Below are positions 59,539-64,000 of a stretch of DNA of 64,000 nt, piece after piece. Below the pieces are notes generated by a model that saw only the letters and a list, made by a program, of their open reading frames with translations, had not been told where the DNA came from and made no database searches. This DNA is from Aricia agestis (taxonomy: Eukaryota > Arthropoda > Insecta > Lepidoptera > Lycaenidae), in assembly GCF_905147365.1 (NCBI RefSeq), contig NC_056425.1, positions 12,551,001-12,615,000 on the forward strand, read 5' to 3'. Numbering within the stretch: the first letter of the stretch is position 1; each line of letters opens with the position of its first letter. Both the position numbers and the translations under genes were made by a program.

Positions 59539-62288
59539 ATGGAGCCCCTACAAGTAGACGTGGTGCACTTCTACCCCAAAGAAAACGCGCAACCTCACAA
59601 CACACTCAAGTAGGTTTATTTTTAACAGACTTCCAAATAGGAGGAGGTTCTATGTTCGGCTGTTTATATTTTTATGCTAAAGTCACACTTTTTCACTTCT
59701 TCACGCAAAACTACTGAATGGGTTTTGATCAAAGCGATGGTTGTTTTATACGCTCTGGATTAACTCATACGCTAATTTTCATCCCAAAAAAGTATGATGT
59801 TTTGTGCTATACTGTAACAACTAAAAAACTATAAACTTATCAAGTGCCTATTTGAAATGTAAAAAATTATCTCGCCGTGTTACTGTTTTCTATCTGTATT
59901 ATAATTTAATCATCATCACCAGATTCGAGGTGGTGAACGAAGAGTATCCCACGGTAGCGGTAGTGCGGCGCGGGCAGCCCTTCAGCGCCGTGGTGCGCTT
60001 CACCAGGCCCTACGACGAGGAGGTAGATCTGGTGCAGCTGGTCTTCACGCTGGGTAAGTCACCATCACCAGAAAATTGACATTGTGATCGATTTGTACAA
60101 GTGTACAACGGCAATAAAACATTGATTTAGTCCGCATCATAAGAAACAAAAGGTGGTAGCAAGTCTATTGAAAAGTTTCAATTTAAGGGTCTTTCATTGC
60201 ATTTTTAGAATCTTAAGCTTCTCAATAGAAGCTAAAACTACAGAATATATATTAGTAGTACCAACTAAACCCTAAGTTTGTAGGGTTGCCGCCCTTGGCC
60301 CCCGGTTCCAGGGTGCCAATTAACTACCTTTTTTGCTATATCTCGGAATCTGTGCGTCCTTCAAAAAATTAGCAAGGACACAACTTGTAGCAAAACGCTT
60401 TACATCTATACTAATATTATAAATGCGAAAGTATCTCTGTCTGTCTGTCTGTCTGTCTCGCTTTCACGCCAAAGCTACTGAACCGATTGCAATGAAATTT
60501 TGTACACAGTTATTCTAGAGTCTGAGAAAGGACATAGGCTACATTTTGATGTGGGAAAATATCTTATTTCCATGAAAATATCGATGAAAATTAATTCGCA
60601 TTGCGCGTGGCCAGCGCTCATCCCGGGGGTCCTGGGTTCGAGTCCCGCAGGCGGAACAAAAAGTTTTCAATGTTCCTGGGTCTTGGATGTGTATTAAAAT
60701 AATATTTCAAAAATCTTAAATATATTTTATGTATAATATTATAATAAAAATCCAGAAATATATCGATGCAATGAACATTTTAGTTCTAATACGATTCAAC
60801 AGATGGCGTTTTATTTTTTACTTTATTGTAACATAGAACTAATCATACTTATTAGTTATTATGTTTTTGTTTATAATTTTTAATACGTTAGAATATTATG
60901 TTTAATAATATTATCACTTGGTATAATAATAATCAATCTATCTTATCTTATAGAACTCCTACTGCATTTCTAAGGAGTTCGAGTGTACCGTGTTGGCCTA
61001 TATTCCATCCAGAAAATAAATCAATGCAATCAACATTTTAATTCTAATATATGAAAACAGATGGCGTTTTATTTTTTACTTCATTATTGTAACAGAACTA
61101 ATCATACCTACTTTATTATATATTATTGTTTTTATTCATAACTAGCTGTTGCCCGCGACTTCGTCCGTGTGGACTTTAGTTTATAGCGCGCGGTGTCAAC
61201 AAAATTTGTGTCAAATTTAAAAACTTTTTAAAACCTCGCCTCGCCGCTGCCATTCCGGTGTAGCGCAGCCCTTAATTAATCAAAATAATGTCTGTCTGTC
61301 TGTCAGTCTCGCTTTCACGCCAAACGCCAAAACTACCGAACCGATTGTAATGAAATTGGAGAAAGGACATAGGCTACTTTTTTACTGGAAAAAGGGTTGT
61401 AAGGATCGTAAATTTGTTCAAAAAATTCATAATAGATGGCGCCGTGCGTCTTCTACATCGCTTGCTCAAAAGTCTTTCTATAAGAGGTGGTATCATCTTA
61501 TATTTAAGTCTCGATTTTTTTCGATTGTTATATCTATTCTACGGTATTAAATAACTCAATACTTTATCTGTGCAGGCAGTGACGTAACCTTAAGACCAAA
61601 TTTCACCAACGACTGTTAAAGTTAATGCTCGAATTAGTATCGTTAGCTGTTTCGTTTTTCATATGAATGAAAGAGAAGACAGGACATTTTAACAAGCTGT
61701 TAACAGCTGTTTTCACCAACGTCTTAGTGTTAACACTAAGACGTTGGTGAAATTGGGGCTAAACCTATCAATGATAAATAGTTTATGGGTAAAGTTGTGT
61801 AATTGGGGGGCTAAATAAGCTTTAAAATTTGGCATAAAATATAAAGTTTAATATAAAAAAATGAAGTACTTATTGTGTGCTCACTGCACAGCTGTATTGA
61901 TTTAAGGGGTACCAGGGTTTTTTTATAAAAGCTTTTGACACCAATTTTGTTGACATCGCGCGCTATAAACTGAAGTCGCGGGCAACAGCTAGTACAAAAT
62001 AATAATAATTATGTTCATAATATAACTTTTTGCCCTGAACTTAAAACTAAAAAAAATTATAAGCAAATTAAATGTTCTCAATCCCAAACTCCTGATAAGT
62101 CCAAACTCCAAACGTGTCTTCCAATGACTCTTTACAACCCTGGAGCTAAGTGATGGTTAATTTTAGGTGACAAACCGTCGTTCGACACTCAGGGCTCCGT
62201 GTACCTGCGGCGCGACGTGGTGCCCGACAAGCACGCCTGGAGCGCCAAGATTCTGGATGTGCAGGAGGACAACACTGTCTCCTTCGAG
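59539..62288 (+). CDS. Tg: transglutaminase (annulin/haemocyte type), first three coding exons, 3' partial
   Basis: Exons 59539-59609 (start ATG just after the acceptor TTTTTTACAG at 59534), 59923-60053 and 62167-62288, with donors GTAGGT, GTAAGT and GTACAG and matching phases (2, 1, 0). The 108 codons begin MEPLQVDVVHFYPKENA and continue with FEVVNEEYPTVAVVRRGQPF, FTRPYDEEVDLVQLVFTLGD and KHAWSAKILDVQEDNTVSFE. This is the N-terminal immunoglobulin-like domain of animal transglutaminases, with the RRGQPF motif. The catalytic Cys-His-Asp core is not in the window; I found no next exon up to 64000. Family enzymes cross-link proteins through glutamyl-lysine bonds, in insects for clotting of haemolymph and cuticle. 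Family confident; orthology inferred. Confidence 0.5.
60405..60545 (+). mobile_element. Helitron-like (Lep1-type) repeat, short variant
   Basis: ACTAATATTATAAATGCGAA, TCTGTCTGTCTGTCTGTCTC, CTACTGAACCGATTGCAATG, GAGAAAGGACATAGGCTACA. A second partial copy is at 61285-61375. Confidence 0.5.
60600..60725 (+). mobile_element. tRNA-derived SINE fragment
   Basis: GTCCTGGGTTCGAGTCCCGC is a clear B box; then AAAAGTTTTCAATGTTCCTG and GGATGTGTATTAAAATAA. Located in intron 2 of the transglutaminase. Confidence 0.5.
61142..61993. repeat. region bracketed by inverted Helitron-like ends
   Basis: TAGCTGTTGCCCGCGACTTC at 61144 and its near complement GAAGTCGCGGGCAACAGCTA at 61973 face each other. GTGTCAACAAAATTTG and CAATTTTGTTGACATC are also inverted. 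Inside are a Lep1-type copy and a palindrome at about 61600-61760 (CCAAATTTCACCAACGACTG / GACGTTGGTGAAATTGG). Confidence 0.5.
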
Positions 62289-62337
62289 GTACAGTAGTGG
62301 CCACAGAACATAATACTCTTACTGGAGTATAAAGCTG

Positions 62338-62505
62338 ATTGCACATATTTTGTCAGCACCGTACGCGCCGTACGCGTCGAACGCACTGCATACTGCATAA
62401 TACACGAAATGCGGCGCGTACGGTGCGGGAATGTGCGAGGTTTCACATCATTTCATACAACAAATTCTAAATTGCGCGTTGGGCGCATGTGTGCTGATAA
62501 ACGAC
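62338..62505. repeat. GC-rich palindromic repeat, copy 2
   Basis: GCACATATTTTGTCAGCACC ... GCGCGTACGGTGCGGGAATG ... GTGTGCTGATAA, the same arrangement as 3187-3345. Confidence 0.5.
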
Positions 62506-63784
62506 ATTTTTTACCGCCCTAAAGAGTTAAACCCCCAGTACCTACCTACTGACATAACCGAAGAGCAAGGTGCGTGGTGGCCACAAAGGAAGATCTTCCG
62601 AGTTCCGAGTCAGCCCGAAACCCCTATCAGTCATGAAGTCATTAGACGTTATATTTGTTGATTCTGAAATTTCGATAGCGCGATGCAGGATTGTGCCCCA
62701 TTTGGTCCCCAAGGAGCTACGACACACAGAGATTCGTAACTCCACTAAGTTCTTCAGTTATCTCTGTTTTTAAAGCTATCATATTATTATCTTGTTTTTG
62801 CAGAGGAGCCTAAAAGTGCTATGGTAGGAAGTTTTCTGTTAGCACTTAGCTGTAGATGTTCTGTATATTTTTAGTAACTCGTTTTTGGGAAACCTCTAGT
62901 ACAGTCTTACCGTTTGCCAATTCCGCGCGATAGTATCTACTAGATATTGATAATTTTATGAAATCAACATCGAGACATAAATCTTTATATTAATACGCAA
63001 GCGAAAAACTTTGTAACCCTTTTTACGAAAAATGGGGAAACGTAGGTGAATGAAATTTTGCACAGTTATAGTTTATATGGTGAAGGAGTGCATCGAACTA
63101 ATATTATTTTAAAATTATGCTTGTATCATACATTTTTTTAACAAATAAAACATTACACACACTACAACACACACACATAAGAAATGACAGATTTTTGAGT
63201 GACAAGCCTATACGTACGAATTATACTCTTTTATTTATGGTTGAAGTCTGTTGACAACAAGTTGACAAATTGAAAATGGATTATAGTTTTTTTATTGAAT
63301 CTTAGATACTATTAGACAATGCTTACACGGCCAGTCTGAGATCAGCAGAGTCCCAGAGACGAGAGTTGAAAAAAAATATGATAAAGTCATTTTTTTTTTT
63401 GCAAATTAAACGTAGTAGTCCTAATGTCGTTGAAACTAAGGTCGAATTTCGACCATTGGGCGATCTCTAGTCCTTATAAAACAGCACTCTTGGTGTTGCA
63501 TTACTCACTTGCAATATGCATATTGCAATCAATTGTGTTACTAACTAAAGTCTAGTGCTAGACAAACAAATTCATTGAAGCAATGAGTTCATCTTCGCGG
63601 AATCGAAGCTAAAAATACTTATTGGCAAGCGGAGAATGTATCATCAAAAATTAAAAGACTAAAATACATCATAAGTAGACAAAAATAGGAGTATTTGAAA
63701 TAGTTTAAAAGTATGCGGCTGAAATAAATCATATCTGGGTAAAAATAGCATTTAAAAGTCGCAGAGCTTTGAGGTTATTTAATA
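62506..63784. other. presumed transglutaminase intron, no exon seen
   Basis: AT-rich sequence without a recognisable exon or known repeat. TTTTTGCAG at 62795-62803 is acceptor-like, but the frame after it does not resemble the protein. Confidence 0.5.
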
Positions 63785-64000
63785 GTTTTTTGTAGGATTC
63801 CGTACCCAAAAAGTAAAAACGGGACCCTTTTACTGAGACTTCGATGTCTGTCCGTCTGTCTGTCATCAGGCTGTATCTCAAAAACCGATATAGCTAGACT
63901 TCTTAAATTTTCACAGAGATTGTGTATTTCTGTTGCCACAAATACTAAAAATAAAACATAATTAATATTTAAGGGGGGCTCCCATATAACAAACGTGATT
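63785..64000. repeat. interspersed repeat (GGGTTCCGTACCC family), copy 2
   Basis: AGGATTCCGTACCCAAAAAG, GTCTGTCCGTCTGTCTGTCA, CTGTATCTCAAAAACCGATA, TTAAATTTTCACAG; cut by the window edge. Confidence 0.5.

Noticed and set aside
1..64000. CRISPR arrays, operons or bacterial regulatory sites
   Set aside because: All real genes have spliceosomal introns; the repeated sequences are eukaryotic transposons without regular spacing.

Overview
The window is a piece of lepidopteran (moth or butterfly) nuclear genome. The evidence is the exon-intron gene structure, the AT-rich intergenic DNA, and the density of short transposons that look lepidopteran: palindromic MITEs, tRNA-derived and LINE-tailed SINEs, and Helitron-like repeats with the usual 'contact' sequence (TCTGTCTG runs, CTAGT ends). 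All coding calls were assembled by hand from exon-by-exon translation with matching intron phases. No search was run.

Gene order: (1) the 3' end of a PAP2-family lipid phosphate phosphatase, + strand, 657-1181. (2) A complete threonyl-tRNA synthetase, - strand, 12299-3710, 14 exons, 713 codons plus stop. (3) Three paralogous ionotropic receptor (IR) genes of the IR75-like, acid-sensing type: IR-A + strand 15824-22461 (11 exons, 587 aa), IR-B - strand 29066-24205 (11 exons, 586 aa), IR-C - strand 42389-30523 (13 exons, 619 aa). IR-A and IR-B converge; IR-B and IR-C are in tandem. The three share exon lengths and phases almost exactly (100, 179, 167 and 202 bp exons are identical in size), so they arose by local duplication and one inversion. 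(4) A repeat-filled stretch of about 14 kb (42.4-56.4 kb) with no gene that I can support. (5) The promoter, a probable 5'UTR exon and the first three coding exons of a transglutaminase, + strand, running off the right edge.

The IR proteins would be membrane chemoreceptors of sensory neurons. The synthetase, phosphatase and transglutaminase are unrelated housekeeping or haemocyte genes, so no pathway links the neighbours.

The most unusual signals are structural. (a) A set of perfect or near-perfect hairpins with arms of 15-25 bp and loops of 1-16 nt have no shared sequence. In two cases (31881-31933 and 15081-15111) a related copy or the known coding order shows what the sequence was before, and the hairpin looks made by local template switching. 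(b) The synthetase has a 116-bp unit, exon 3' half plus splice donor plus intron start, repeated three times. (c) IR-C has two introns that IR-A and IR-B lack. (d) SINE and LINE copies share a 3' tail. (e) MITEs are nested with readable target-site duplications.
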